Shown here: one piece after another, positions 9,275-21,545 of the stretch
Numbering within the stretch: position 1 is the first letter of the stretch
How the letters are laid out: each line of letters opens with the position of its first letter
Assembly (NCBI RefSeq): GCF_004193775.1
Contig: NC_041005.1
Location: forward strand, 15,967,865-16,031,864
Origin: Glycine soja
Lineage: Eukaryota > Streptophyta > Magnoliopsida > Fabales > Fabaceae
DNA: 64,000 nucleotides
Reading direction: 5' to 3'
The notes under the pieces: model-generated
The model's input: the letters and a program-made list of their open reading frames with translations, nothing else
Database searches by the model: none
What the model was told of the DNA's origin: nothing
Made by a program: the position numbers and the translations under genes

Positions 9275-10440
9275 AAAGGAAGCTCGTTGAAAATTGGGAA
9301 GGGCCTTACCGACTGAGACTTTAAGTCGAAATGAAGCTTATTTACTTGAAACACTCTTAGAAGAAGCTCACTGAAAATTGGGAACAGCCAACCCATTCCC
9401 AAAACTTGAAACGCAGCTAATTTCAGAAGATATTAGAGCTAGAATTTCGGAAACAACCTCTTTGCATATGCAAGGGTAAGGCTGCGTACAACATCCCTCC
9501 CCCATACCTTCACATAGCGAAGAGCCTTTGGGCAATGGGGTACAAAGTTTTTTATTAGAGCTAGAATTTCATTTTAAGTCAATGTAGGATGGTGTGCAAA
9601 AAGGGGGGAATCTTCATTGTATAAACATTTCAATTTCAAAGTGGTTAGTAAAATGAAATGTTGCACTTCTTAAAGGAATATCAAGCCTGCGGATTGGAGC
9701 AAAATGACAAAAGAATACAAAAATTTTCCCTAATCCGGATGGAAATCTCCATTGTATAAACATTTCAATTTATGTATTTGGGTTTTTAAGGTGGAACGAA
9801 GATTTAAAAAATTAGAGTTTGAGTTGCACAAAGATTGCAACAAGTGCAATTTACACAAAAACCTCCCTAATGCGGATGGATGGAGAATTCCATATGGGTT
9901 AGGCTGGTGTCACCACTTTAAGGTGGAACCAAGATTTCTACACTTAGTTCGAGTTGCACGAAGATTGCAATGAGTGCAATTTACACAAAAATTTCCCTAA
10001 TGCGGATGGATGGAGAACTTCATCTGGGTTAGGCCGGTCATGCCACTTTAAGATGGAACGAAGATTTCCACACTTAGAATTCAAGTTGCACGAAGATTGC
10101 AATGAGTGTGATTTACAAGAAATGCAAGAAGAAGGCAGATGCAAACACACATAAACAAAGTTCTAAAAATTGGAGTTGCACGAATTGATTGCTACGAATA
10201 CGATTTACAAGGAATACAAGAAGAAGGAAGATATAGAAATACATCGACAAAATTCTAAAAATTGGAGTTGCATACAAAGAAATAAAAGAAGAAGCTAGAT
10301 GTAGACATACAAAGAAAAATTTCTAAAAACCAGAGTTGCTTGAAGATTGCAATGAGTAGATTTACAAGAAGTATAGGAAGAAAAATAGAGGTGGAATTAC
10401 ATCGACAAAATTCTAAAAATTAGAGAAGCAATTTGATAAA
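9275..10440 (+). repeat. Tandem repeats downstream of the Ogre-type pol
   Basis: Three related arrays follow one another. A unit around gctc(g/a)(c/t)tgaaaattgggaa occurs at 9281 and 9366. A unit of about 131 bases begins at 9791, 9923 and 10053, each starting with (g/a)tggaac(g/c)aagattt and including aatgcggatggatggagaa. From 10080 to 10430 shorter, more divergent units share gagttgcacgaagattgcaa and gaagaa-g-agat motifs. The plus strand gives short open frames rich in HEDCNECNLHKN, but these follow from the unit length and are not evidence of a gene. Tandem arrays in the untranslated parts of Ogre elements are common in legumes. Confidence 0.8.
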
Positions 10441-13400
10441 GTTAACGTTGTAAAAAGAAAAAACATACTACCTTAATATCATTTCAAAGGTAATAGTTAA
10501 CGACAAAATTTGCACCAAAGCAACCATCGATATGGCAAAGCATAACAATCCAATTCTTTAAAGTAAAAAAATTAAAGTAAATAAAGGGGCACTTTGAAGA
10601 ACTATCCAAAGACAACATAAATAACCAAAGTAGTTCTATCATAAGAATATCAAATTCTGTATCACATTACAAACTGAAAATTACAAAGCCGACTCATTTC
10701 CAAAATTCTGCATCCTATTGAACAATTCCTCTTCCAACATGAAGGTTTACAATAGACTTAAAACCCAAAAGTATAAATAAACTGCAACAAGGAAAAAAGG
10801 ATATATATAAAAAGGCAAGGGACACCCGAAAGGCATGCCTTGCCTTAATCTAAGAATCTATTTCCATCATGTAACTCTTGATGTAGATTGGGAATGCAAT
10901 GAACTTCTGGGACCTTCTTCACTTCCAGAAAAATAGCAGGAGGCGATGAGTAGAAGAAGGTGGCCATGAGATATAGCTTGGCCTATTGTGGGAATTTTTG
11001 GGATGGTTTCTAAGATATTGGGAAACTTGCTTTGAAGATTGTCATATTTGAGATTTTAGTTATTCTATCCATTTTGAAGTAATCAAACACGATTAACCCC
11101 AACCTTTATGGGATAGTTGTTACTGCTAAGAACAAGCAACCCCACTTTCTTGTTAGTTATTCTACCATTTTGAGCAAACGAAAAGGACAAATCAAAATAA
11201 ATAGAATAAATAATGAGAAAGAAGAAGTTGAAAGGGAGAACCATGTTACAAAAGGCATGAGCAAAGAAAGAAGGAATGAAGAAATTAAGCACAACTCCTT
11301 ATTTATAGAAAACAAAAAAAAAAACATTTGTGAGAATTGTAACATTTCGAATTTTCATAATGTGTGCTAAGTGCTTGATAAACACCGCAAGAGAAAACTA
11401 AATTTAAATTATGCTATTTGATATGAAAATTATTAATTAAAAATCGTTATGTTTTAATTAATTGCCATAGTATTGTTGATAGTTTTCATAAAGTTGTAGG
11501 GCTTAAAGTGTAGGTTGTGAAAGTGTTGGACCTTATTTGTAAACTTTGGATATAGAAGGGGAGGTGTTTAGAGGAACTGGGTGTAAACAACAAAACTATT
11601 TAATAAAAGAGGGGTGGATATAAACGTGCAAGAGCCTCCCTCTATTCCTTATTTCTTTCTTTTATTTTTCCTCCTTCCTCTATGTCTCTTTTGCTTGTGA
11701 GTAGGAGATCAAAACCTACATCACTTTTAAAGCTTGATTCCTTATTCTTTAGAACTTCCTTAATTGATTTGAAGTTGGTAAGCTCATATCCTAAACTCTC
11801 TTGATCCTTTGATTCCATTTTCTTCTTACAATAAGTTCCCATGGGATGGGTTTCATGTAAAATCTTGAAGGATTGATCAAAACTTGATTAGCTTGGTTTG
11901 GTATTAATATAGGTTTCTTTTAGTTGCATCCATATAAATAGTTGAGGGAAGAGCCTTCTTTAATTCCCAAGTCTCTTCCTTTAGCTTGTCATCAAGGGTT
12001 TCAAGAATTTTGGGTAAGGGAAGCTTACCCTTTTCCTTGATTTTTGATAGTTTTGAGTTGTTTGGTTTAAATATTGAGTTCTTTGGTTGGGGTTTTGTGT
12101 TTAGAAGCTTAAATATTGTTCATTGATGTGTTTATTGTGGGTTTGGATGCCTAGGTAGTCATTAATGGTATCAAAAGCTTGGATTTTCAAATAAATTAAG
12201 TTGCAGACCAAAATTAGCTTAAGCCACAATTTTTAAGCTTAAGCTAATTTTGGACAGAAATGTGATAATGAGATCTAAACAGAATTGGCTTAAGCCATGA
12301 TTTTTGGGCTAAAGCGAATTTTGTACAGAATGTTATTTTTACCTTGAATGGTTTCTTGAGAGTCTCCAAACCACACCAAATACATATATAATTGTTTTAT
12401 GAGTTATATAAAAGGTGTAAAATTGACTTTGTAAGAATTAATATTTTATATATGGCATGGGCATGAAAAGGGAGAATTGGATATTATGTTTAAGCAAATA
12501 TAATTAGAACATCTATAAGGGATTTTCTTTCGTAATGAGATTATCATATTGTTCATTGAAATACTTATAATAAATTGTTATTTGTTGAAGGTAATATTGG
12601 GAAGAGTATGATGTTTTGAGATATTAAAGAATTATTAATGCGTTTATGATAATATGAGAATTGACATGGAATGTTGATGATGAATGATATCTTGTATGAG
12701 AACCATTCCTATGTGTAGGGGATGGACTGTTGAGTTGAATTTAGACCTTAAGTTAGACCATAGGAGATGGTGGATACAAAGGTTTTGTATCTAAGACTTT
12801 AGGGAATTTCAGTTGTGTTGTGCAATCGGGAATGCAGTGGATGCATAGAAACATCCCTATTGACATTGGAAATATGAAGGGTGCACATAAATATTCTTGT
12901 GTTATTGGTGATATGATAAGTGCACAGAAACATTTCTTTATTGTTGGTATGCAGCAGGTGCACAGTTGGTGCACATACATATGCGTAGGTACGTAAGTTG
13001 AGAGTGTCATGTGGGCTCTCAACCTACTAGTGGGTGTTTTGTGGTGACTAACAAGAATGAGCCTATAGGATAGATGAGTAGGTAAATCCCAATAGATGTA
13101 TGGTCTTGCAAACTTACAACACTAAGCCAATACACACATTTGTTTATTTTCAATCAAATCGTACTTCCTCCATAGGGTCAGCCTATGAGACTCCCTGAAT
13201 GGTCAAAAAATAAAACTATGTTACGGGATGGGCTTATGCTTGTGTGTGACACATGTAGTTGTGAATAAGATGATCTTGTACTCGACATACATGAGAAGCA
13301 AATGACTTTTAGGGTGGATCTTCCTCTTGAAGGCGTGGTAGATGGAGCAAGCACGTGATTGAAGTTGTGTTCTCTCTTTCTTTCATTGACTTAGTTATAT

Positions 13401-13912
13401 GTATAGGAGTGACCAACTTAGGATTGTCATTTGGTATATTATATAAAACAAGTTTTATGTAATTAAAGTTTTATCTTCTACTAGTTGGTGAAGTGCCATG
13501 AGGTACTACTTAAGATGATTTAGTTTTGTAAATGTATGAGTAGTTAAGTGTTAAATTGATTTGTTGGTTTTGAAATTGCAAAAAATTTCTAAATTAAATG
13601 AAAATCAAACCTTAAATACGTAGTTATGTAACAAAGGCAGGTAGTTACAAAAAAGAAATTATTTGAAAATCATGCCAATTAAAAATCCCAAACAAAAACA
13701 CGGGGAAATGGAAAAGAACAAGTCAAAGATATTAAATGCTCTAACGTGTTGTGGAAATTGAAGGAAAAATAACAGTTGAAATTCAAAACCAAAACTTGGA
13801 AAAGTGTTATCCATTGGGCCTAGCCTAGTAAATAATGTGGCCAGCCAAACAATTGGATTGAGACATATCTAACCTAGGGAGAAGTAAGTCTCTACTATCA
13901 TGCCCCGATTAA
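10441..13912. other. Unassigned AT-rich sequence, possible LTR element remnants
   Basis: No protein family was recognised in these 3.5 kb. A possible primer-binding site (tggtatcaaaag, similar to the initiator-methionine tRNA site) lies at 12166, a few bases after a CA dinucleotide. Sequence on its left may thus be an LTR end, but I could not find a matching LTR. An imperfect inverted repeat built from aagcttaagc-type motifs lies at about 12200-12310. The right border, at 13913, is the target duplication of the MULE. The same host sequence continues at 34786. Confidence 0.4.
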
Positions 13913-13921
13913 CAAATGTTA

Positions 13922-13966
13922 GGGTGTTGCTAGGTGCACCCATCACTATTGCTGGTGCACCTAGCA
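13922..13966 (+). repeat. MULE left terminal inverted repeat
   Basis: This is the 45-bp terminal repeat. Compared with the inverted right end it has three mismatches, at repeat positions 22, 41 and 43. It contains its own internal inverted repeat (TAGGTGCACC facing GGTGCACCTA), so each end could form a small hairpin. Confidence 0.93.
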
Positions 13967-14095
13967 TTTAACTGAATGGGCAAAATTGCCCTTGTCTTAA
14001 ATTTAAAATAAAAAACACGCACCCAGCCATTTTGTCTTCTTCTCTCGTTTTCTTTTTCTGCTCTCCTTCTTCTCCGTGCATCTTCTTCTCAGGTG

Positions 14096-15655
14096 TGTAG
14101 AAGCAAGCTTCATGATGAATCAAGATTGATTCAAAGAGTTTTGATGATAACAAAGATGATGACAAAACGCTCAAAAGTCAAGAACACTTCATGATAACAA
14201 AGATGATGATTTCAAGAATCAAAGAATGAGTTCAAGATTGAATCAAGTACACTTCAAGGATCAAGAGGAAAGTTGAATTCAAGAATCAAGAATCAAGTTT
14301 CAAGATTCAAGTTCCAAGAATCAAGATCAAGATTCAAGAGTCAAGAGAAGACTCAATCAAGATAAGTATTAATTTTTTTTTTTCAAAAACTGAGTAGCAC
14401 ATGAATTTTTCTCAAAACCTTTTACCAAAGAGTTTTTACTCTCTGGTAATCCATTACCAGATTGTTGTAATCGATTACCAGTAGCAAAATGGTTTTCAAA
14501 AAGCCTCCAACTGAATTTACAACGTTCTAATTGATTTCAAAATGTTGTAATCGATTACAATGATTTGGTAATCGATTACCAGTGTGTTTGAACGTTGGAA
14601 TTCAAATTTAATTGTGAAGAGTCACATCCTTTCACAAAAAAGCTTTGTGTAATCGATTACACTGATTTGGTAATCGATTACCAGTAATAGTTTCTGAACA
14701 AAATCAAAAGATGTAACTCTTCCAATAGTTTTCAAGTTTTTCTAAAGTTATACCTTTTCCAAATGGTTTTTAAGTTTTTCTAAAGGTTATAACTCTTCTA
14801 ATGGTCTCTTGACTAGACTTGAAGAGTCTATAAAAGCAAGGCTTTGATTTGCATTTCATGTACTTTTTCAATTCATTCTTTAGACAACAAACTTTTGCCA
14901 ATTGATTTCTGAGTCTCTTTGAACTTCTTCTTCTTCTTCCTTTTGCCAAAAGCTTTCCAAAGTTTTCTGGTTTTCCAAACCTTGAAAACTTGTGCTATTC
15001 ATATTTTTCATTCCCTTCTCCCTTTGCCAAAAAGAATTCGCCAAGGACTAACCGCCTGAATTCTTTTGTGTCTCCCTTCTCCCTTGTCAAAGAATTCAAA
15101 ACAACACAGTCTGAGAATTCTTTTTGATTCTTCCCATTCCCATATACAAAAGATTTCAAAGGACTAACCGCCTGAGAATTCTTTTGTATCCCCATTCACA
15201 AAGTTTCAAAGGTTTAACCGCCTGAGAACTTTGTCTTAATACATTGGAGGGTACATCCTTTGTGGTACAAGTAGAGGGTACATCTACTTGGGTTGTTGAC
15301 TGAGAACAAGAGAGGGTACATCTCTTGTGGATCAGTTCTAGTGGAGGGTACATCCACTAGGTTGTTCAAAGAGAACAAGGGAGGGTACATCCACTTGGGG
15401 ACTGGATGTAGGCACGGGTTGTTGCCGAACCAGTATAAAAACTCTTGTGTGTTTGTCTCCTTCTTCCCCACTCTTTTAATTTCCGCTGTGCATTTTAATT
15501 CCCGCTTTTACTTTTGGTTAAGTTTCTTTTCTGTTCTTCATTTACTTAACAACATAGTAAAAGCCTTAGAAGAGTAAATTTTTAATTAGTAAAGGTTTAG
15601 GAATAATTAATTCAACCCCCCCTTCTTAATTATTCTGAGGCCACTTGATCCAACA
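14096..15655 (+). mobile_element. Copia-type solo LTR, 1560 bp, in the MULE left arm
   Basis: It starts TGTAGAAGC and ends CCAACA, and is flanked by a perfect 5-bp duplication AGGTG (14091-14095 and 15656-15660). No internal retrotransposon sequence is present, so this is a solo LTR left by recombination. It belongs with the copies at 19307, 41371, 47645 and 57596. All carry several TAATCGATTAC palindromes and a conserved segment GGCACGGG..GAACCAGTATAAA near the 3' end, which holds the probable TATA box (here about 15433). The copy at 48400 is followed by a methionine-tRNA primer site and a copia gag, which sets this orientation and class. Confidence 0.92.
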
Positions 15656-16506
15656 AGGTGGTACCGTTTTTGAGCTGCATTGCTGCTGTTCCGCCATCGA
15701 GGTTAGTATGATGTATCTCCCCTTTAATGGCCTGGTTCATGTTGTAGGTTAGACGAAGATGGTTGTCGGTTAGACGATTTAGTTCATCCGTAGTAGGGAA
15801 AAATGGAATAGGAATGATTTTTACGCATACGGAAGAACTTCTTCCGTATTCATTAATGAATGTGTAACTTTCTTACGAAAGAACTTCTTCGGTAAGAGTC
15901 ATACGGAAGAACTTCTTCTGTAAACTCTTACGGAAGAAGTTCTTTCGTATGACTCTTACGAAAGAACTTCTTCTGTATGAAGCTTTGAATATTTTTTTTG
16001 TTTAATTTTTTTATTTTATTTAAAAATTTAGTTGTATTTGTTGGTTTTATATTAAAAATAGGTATGTTTTGTTTTTTAATAAAAAAAATGTATGATTGCA
16101 TGGTGGCATGAATTTTTTTTAAAGTTTAATAGTATATATTAGGTAACATTTTTGTTGCTGATGTTTTAATATATTTGAATCAAAATAGTTATTAATGGTA
16201 GATATGTAAAGGGGTAGAGTAAGTGGTTAGGGTTTATTCTAGTGCCTAGGGTTGGGCTTTGGATTTAGTTTAGGGTTTAGGATTTATTTTAGTGGTTATG
16301 GTTGAGCTAATGGTTTAGTTTAGTCGTTAGAGTTTAATATATATGTTGGTATGTTATTGAGAGTTTTAGAAAGGGTAGATATGTATGGGTAGGGTTAGTG
16401 GTTAGGGTTTATTCTAGTGCCTAGGGTTGAGCTTTGGGTTTAGTTTAGTTGTTAGGGTTTATTTTATTGGTTAGGGTTTAGGTTATGGTTTAGTTTACTT
16501 GTTAGG

Positions 16507-16551
<45 letters not shown>

Positions 16552-16897
16552 TGGTATGTTATTGAGTTTTAGAAATAGTAAATATATAGTGGTTAGGGTT
16601 GATGCTAGGTTTTTAGTGGGTAAGGTTGAGCTTAGGGTTTAGGTTATGGGTTAGTTTAGATGTTAGGGTTTAATATATATGGTTGTTTGTTATTGGTAGT
16701 TTTAGAAATTATAGATATGTAAATATTGCTTAGGGTTTAGTGTCTAGAGTTTAGTTTATGTAGTGCGTAGGCGTTAGTGTTTAGGGAAGTGCGATCATGG
16801 TTATAGTCTAGGGTTGAGGACTTAGGGTTATGTAGGTTTATAATTATTTGAATAGTGAATTTGACCAAAAAAACATGTTCATCATGATTTGCAGATC
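15656..16897 (+). repeat. MULE left arm: palindromic and degenerate TTAGGG-like repeats
   Basis: At 15820-15985 there are about six copies, in both orientations, of a near-palindrome close to ACGGAAGAACTTCTTCCGT. The same motif recurs in the right arm at 34266-34470. From about 16200 to 16830 a unit of roughly 180 bases with gttagggtttattctagtgc and tatgttattgagagtttta is repeated about three times. It is rich in gttagggttta, which looks like degenerate plant telomere repeat but is too irregular to be telomeric. An (AT)n run lies at 16512-16549. No coding sequence was seen before the ATG at 16898. Confidence 0.7.
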
Positions 16898-16937
16898 ATG
16901 GTTAGAACCAGAGGTTTAGGTTGTGCATTAGGTAGGG

Positions 16938-18022
16938 TGATGTGTCATTATTTTCTCTTATTTCTTAACCCTTTTTGTCACCATTTTAATTACTGATTAG
17001 CCTAAATTGTCAAATTAATTATGCTGTTTTATCATTTGGGCCTACTTGACTAATTTTGTGTTTTTAATTTAACTTCAGGAGAATTATAAGCAATTGGGCT
17101 TGAATTCAGAATTGGGCTTGGACTTGAAGAGAGCAGACAATTTTATTTTATCAAATCTTATCTTATCCAGATTTTATTTTGACCAGATTGTATTTCATCC
17201 AATCTTATCTTATCTTGTCCAGATTTTATTTTATTTCATTTATGGGCTTGGACTTAAAATAGATTTGTAAGCTTTGGGACTGAGGACCTATATAACAACA
17301 CCAGGGTTTTAGTTTTGAGAGTTTTTTGGAGAGGAGAATAATTATAGGGTTTTAGAATTCCAGTTTTTACTGTTCATGCGCACTGTTCACGTAGAATAAA
17401 ATTCATTTTCTACAATTTCGTTTCTGTTTCAATCTACAATTTCATTTTCTACTGATTAATGGAAGACTAAGTCTCCAGCGTTGTTTTCTCTTGAGGATCA
17501 AGCACAGCTCTCTTTGAGGTTTTGTTATTACTATTGAATTCTGATTAGTTTTTCCTCTTCACCATTTACTCTGTATTTGTTGCTATTAATCCATGCATGC
17601 TTAGTGTTTGATTAATTGTCTCTGCACTTAATTTACGTTCATGCTTAATGATCAGTTTCGTTCATGATTAATTGGTGTATGTGTTGCTTAATCACACGAT
17701 GTCAGCCTTATGTTAATTTTCGCTTAGTAATTTAATTTAGGGTTGGATTAAGTGGTTGAACTGATTAGGGATAAATCCTCGTAACCTAGGATAAGAGACT
17801 TGCTTGTGAATCAAGAGGGAACAACATGTTTATTTTCTAATTAAAATTTGCTTGCTGTTTAATTTACAAAAACAAATAACCCCCCCCCCCCCAATTCGTT
17901 ACTGTTTTATCACTTTCTGTTATGAATGTTTGATTGACCATTGCTCGTTGGGAGACAACCTAGGATCACTTCCTAGATACTGCATTTTTAATGTTTATTT
18001 GATTCGGGTATGGCCTCGATCA
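16938..18022 (+). repeat. Athila 5' LTR
   Basis: The TG...CA termini are intact. A TATATAA box at 17289-17295, followed by a pyrimidine- and G-rich leader, is the likely promoter. A C-rich run at 17881-17892 is longer than in the 3' copy. Compared with the 3' LTR it has scattered substitutions and small indels, although the total lengths are equal. Confidence 0.93.
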
Positions 18023-18026
18023 AATT

Positions 18027-18044
18027 TGGCGTCGTTGCCGGGGA
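18027..18044 (+). promoter_or_regulatory. Athila primer-binding site
   Basis: TGGCGTCGTTGCCGGGGA begins four bases after the LTR end. It is one base away from the usual Athila primer site TGGCGCCGTTGCCGGGGA, where the 3' end of a host tRNA primes minus-strand DNA synthesis. Confidence 0.88.
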
Positions 18045-18779
18045 ACAGTGGGCCAAAGGTTCATAATAATGTTTAGTTGTTTTGTGTGTAGCTCTTTCGT
18101 TTAGGTTGTGAGTGTATGTTGTTTTTTTTTTCTGTAGCATTCTGTTTTGCATTTCAGTCGCGTTCCCTAATTAGTGACTGTTTTTAGCGACTGATTCAGT
18201 TAGTGTTTTGCTATGAACAATGATTAGCGACTGATTTTGCAATTTAATTAGCGATTTTTGTTTTGATAGTTAGAGTTGTTATTTTTGGCTGATTTTATGT
18301 GTGGTAGTTTCTTTTGATCCATATTTTGTGTGAAAAATACCAGGAGCACTTGGTGTGGCAATATTTGAGAGAGACAAAAATTTTGGGAACTTGTTTTTAG
18401 CAAAACTTAAAACAGCCATAACTTTTGCTCCGGGTATCAAAATGACTATTATTATATATGCATTTGGGGTATAAAAAAATTCCCGATACTATGATGATTG
18501 GATTTAGCCGGTTAGGGTTTTCCAAAATAAAAAAATCAGCCGTTTACTAAGTTTTTTTTATTTTTCAAGTATTATTGTCCTATTTTTCTAAACTTTGCTT
18601 AGGTAGTTTTCATATTTAGACTTTGAATTTTTGTTTGAAATTTTTTGTGCTATCTTTTCATGATTTTAGGGTGTTGTTCACAAAATTTTAGCTCATTTGG
18701 ATATCATTTGAGTATAGCTGTAGTTGTACCCCCTTGTTAGGTGCTTGTTGACAGATACATGATTCGCTGCATATAGTGC

Positions 18780-19306
18780 ATGACTAGGGGAAATCCAGGT
18801 GATTTACAGCCCTTTGATCCTGAAATAGATAGAACCTTTCATAGATTAGTTAGGCATAGTGTGCATCCTGGTCATTCTGTGCATTTTGAGCATTTTGAGT
18901 ATTCTGTTGTTGGTGATTCTGAATATTCTGATTTTGAGCATTCGACTACTAATTTTCATACTGAGAACATGGCTCAACCCCCACTTTGTGAGAGGACTCT
19001 TAGGGAGATGGCTGCACCTGATTTCACTTATGAAGGCTTGTGCATTCAATATCTTGATGAGGGTGTTCCATATGTTCTCAAGACTGGACTAATACATTTG
19101 CTGCCCAAGTTTCATGGTCTTGCAGGTGAAGATCCTCATAAGCATCTTAAGGAGTTCCATATTGTTTGTTCCACCATGAAGCCCCCTGACGTCCAAGAAG
19201 ATCATATCTTTCTAAAGGCTTTTCCTCATTCTCTAGAGGGAGTGGCAAAAGATTGGCTATACTACCTTGCTCCCAGGTCCATTTTCAGTTGGGATGACCT
19301 TAAGAG
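18780..19306 (+). pseudogene. Athila gag, N-terminal part
   Basis: The frame opens at ATG 18780 (MTRGNPGDLQPFDPEIDRTF). It reads the Athila capsid: MAQPPLCERTLREMAAP, IHLLPKFHGLAGEDPHKHLK, EFHIVCSTMKPPDVQEDHIF, LKAFPHSLEGVAKDWLYYLA and WDDLK. Between 18780 and 19306 there is no stop. The coding sequence is interrupted at 19307 by a solo LTR, and the open frame runs on into that LTR to 19394 only by chance. The capsid continues at 20320. The 5' untranslated region (18045-18779) holds no recognisable gene. Confidence 0.9.
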
Positions 19307-20319
19307 TGTGAATGTATGTATACATGATTTTGATGATTTCAAAGAAGAATCTAACAAGGCTGCTTCAAATGATAAGCATTTGCTTCAAGAATAATTCAAG
19401 ATTGCTTCAACAATCAAAGCCTTGTTTCAAGATTCACTAAAGACCAAGCCTTGCCTTAAAACAAAGTGCTTTCAAGACATGCAAGGCTCTGGTAATCGAT
19501 TACCAGAAGACAGGGTTGAGAAATAGCTGTTGAAAAATGTTTTGAATTTGAATTTTCAACATGTAATCGATTACCATATGTTTGTAATCGATTACCAGCA
19601 ACGGAACTTTGGAAATTCAAATTCAAAAGTCATAACCCTTCAAATTATAACTGTGTAATCGATTATACAAACATTGTAATCGATTACCAGTGGAAAGTTT
19701 TCAGAAAATCTGCCAACAGTCACATCTTTTCATTAGATTTGTGAATGGCCATCAAAGGCCTATAAATAGGTGACTTGGGCACGAATTTTATGCAGAGAGT
19801 TTTGCTTGGCCAAAATGTTTTATCCTCTCTCAAAAGAAAATGAGAGAGATTCCAAGAGAACTTCATTGCCAAATGCTCTCTCAAGAACTCTTGGACAAAC
19901 ACTTGCAAATCCATTAAGAGTTCATCCATGGATCTTCATTGTAATATTCTTCTCTTGAAGAGAGAATTCTTCTTTCATTCTTCTTATTCAATGAGATTGG
20001 TTAAGAGACTGTGAGTCTCTTGTTGTAAAGGATTCCTGAACACAAGGGATGGGTTGTCCCTGTATGGTTTAGACTTTGTAATGGATTTTACAAAGATAGT
20101 GGAAATCTCAAGTGGGTTGCTTGAGTACTGGACGTAGGCACGGGTTGTGGCCGAACCAGTATAAAACTGTGTTTGCATTCTCTCTTCCCTTATCTCATTT
20201 ATGTTATTGCAATCAATTTTTCCTTTCATGTTTAAAGAACATTATTAAATTGATTGTTGTTGCTTCTTCTGCATTCTAAGCCTATCCCTCTTAAGTTATT
20301 GAGGCCACAAGGTCTAACA
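19307..20319 (+). mobile_element. Copia-type solo LTR, 1013 bp, inside Athila gag
   Basis: It begins TGTGAATG and ends TCTAACA, and is flanked by a perfect AAGAG duplication (19302-19306 and 20320-20324). Joining the flanks brings the capsid frame back into register (WDDLK then RVFLEKFF), which confirms the borders. It contains paired TAATCGATTAC palindromes (about 19492-19690), a GGCACGGG..GAACCAGTATAAA segment at 20135-20165 and the gaggccac tail shared with the other copies. It is about 550 bp shorter than the 14096 copy, so it represents a related subfamily. Confidence 0.94.
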
Positions 20320-21300
20320 AAGAGGGTGTTCTTGGAGAAATTCTTCCCTGCATCTAGGACCACTGTCATCAAAAAAGACATTTTAGGCATCAGGCAACTT
20401 AGTGGAGAGAACTTGTATGAGTATTGGGAAAGATTCAAGAAATTGTGTGCAAGCTGTCCTCACCACTAGATTTATGAGCAACTCCTTCTGCAATATTTCT
20501 CTGAGGGACTTAGCAACATGGAGAGGAGTATGATTGATGCTGCCAGTGGTGGAGCATTTGGTAACCCCTGCTGAGGCTAGGAATTTGATTGAGAAGATGG
20601 CTTCCAACTCCCAACAATTCAGTGCAAGAAATGATGCTATTGTCCTTAGAGGAGTCCATGAGGTGACCACGAATTCATCTTCATCTACTGAAAATAAAAA
20701 GCTTGAGGGAAAACTTGATGCCTTGGTCAACCTAGTAACTCAGATTGCCATGAATCAGAAATCTGCACCTGTTGCAAGAGTCTGTGGTCTATGTTCTTCT
20801 GCAGATCACCATACAGATCTTTGTCCTTCTTTGCAGCAATCTGGAGTCAATGAGCAACCTGAAGCTTATGCTGCAAACATTTATAATAGACCCCCTCGGC
20901 AGCAAAACCAACAACAGCAGAATAATTATGATCTTTCATGCAACAGATACAATCCAGGTTGGACAAATCATCCAAATCTGAGAAGGGCAAGTCCTCCAAA
21001 ACAACAATAGCCTGTCCCTCCTTTCCAGAATGTTGTTGGTCCAAGCAAGCCATATGTTCCTCCTCCAATACAGCAGTAGCAACAGCAGCAGTCACAACAA
21101 AGACAACAAGCAACTGAGGCTCCTCCTCAACCTTCCTTAGAAGAGTTAGTGAGACAAATGACCATCTAGAATATGCAATTTCAGCAAGAGACAAGAGCCT
21201 CCATTTAGAATCTGACAAATCAGATGGGACAGATGGCTACTCAATTGAACCAAGCTCAGTCCCAAAATTCTAACAAATTGCCTTCACAAACTGTGTAGAA
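20320..21300 (+). pseudogene. Athila gag, C-terminal part with zinc knuckle
   Basis: Capsid continues as RVFLEKFFPASRTT, GIRQLSGENLYEYWERFKKL and CASCPHH, then a stop. It runs on to LLLQYFSEGLSNMERSMIDA and, after a frameshift near 20560, TPAEARNLIEKMASNSQQFS. A CCHC zinc knuckle (CGLCSSADHHTDLC, spacing C-x2-C-x4-H-x4-C) lies near 20785-20830. It is followed by a glutamine-, asparagine- and proline-rich tail with stops near 21008, 21079 and 21167. The family role is packaging of element RNA in virus-like particles. The gene is broken several times. Confidence 0.88.
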
Positions 21301-21309
21301 TCCAAAAAA

Positions 21310-21535
21310 TATGAGTGAATTTGATCCTTATGCATTGACTCTGAACCTGAGTTTGAATTTGATCCTTGTATAGGAAACATCCATTTTTATCTGATTTGCA
21401 TACTTGTCATTCCTTATGCATTGACTCTGAACCTGAGTTTGAATTTGATCCTGTATCTGATTTTTATGCTGAGAGTGAATTTGAATTTGAGTCTGGTGTT
21501 GTACCTCTTGATGTTGATTTTTTAGAGTCAAAATG
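21310..21535 (+). repeat. Tandem duplication between Athila gag and protease/RT
   Basis: A stretch with cttatgcattgactctgaac and ctgagtttgaatttgatcct occurs at about 21328 and again at about 21415, a period near 87 bases. The repeated segment encodes acidic residues (SEFEFD-like). It sits where the gag-protease boundary should be, and no protease active site (D-T/S-G) was found here. Confidence 0.75.
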
Positions 21536-21545
21536 AACTAACCAT

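Noticed and set aside
9752..10154. Short plus and minus frames with HKDCNKCNLHKN-like repeats, resembling cysteine-rich peptides
   Set aside because: They are produced by a 131-bp tandem repeat, and there is no signal peptide or independent start context.
12166..12180. Primer-binding site of an LTR retrotransposon
   Set aside because: TGGTATCAAAAG resembles the initiator tRNA site, but no matching LTR pair, gag or pol was found, so it is mentioned only as a possibility.
16200..16830. Telomere or interstitial telomeric repeat
   Set aside because: The TTTAGGG unit is not in regular tandem. The repeat is a longer 180-base unit that only contains similar strings, and it lies inside a defined MULE.
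19307..19394. C-terminal extension of Athila gag (VNVCIHDFDDF...)
   Set aside because: It is read-through into the solo LTR. The true gag continues at 20320 after the target duplication.
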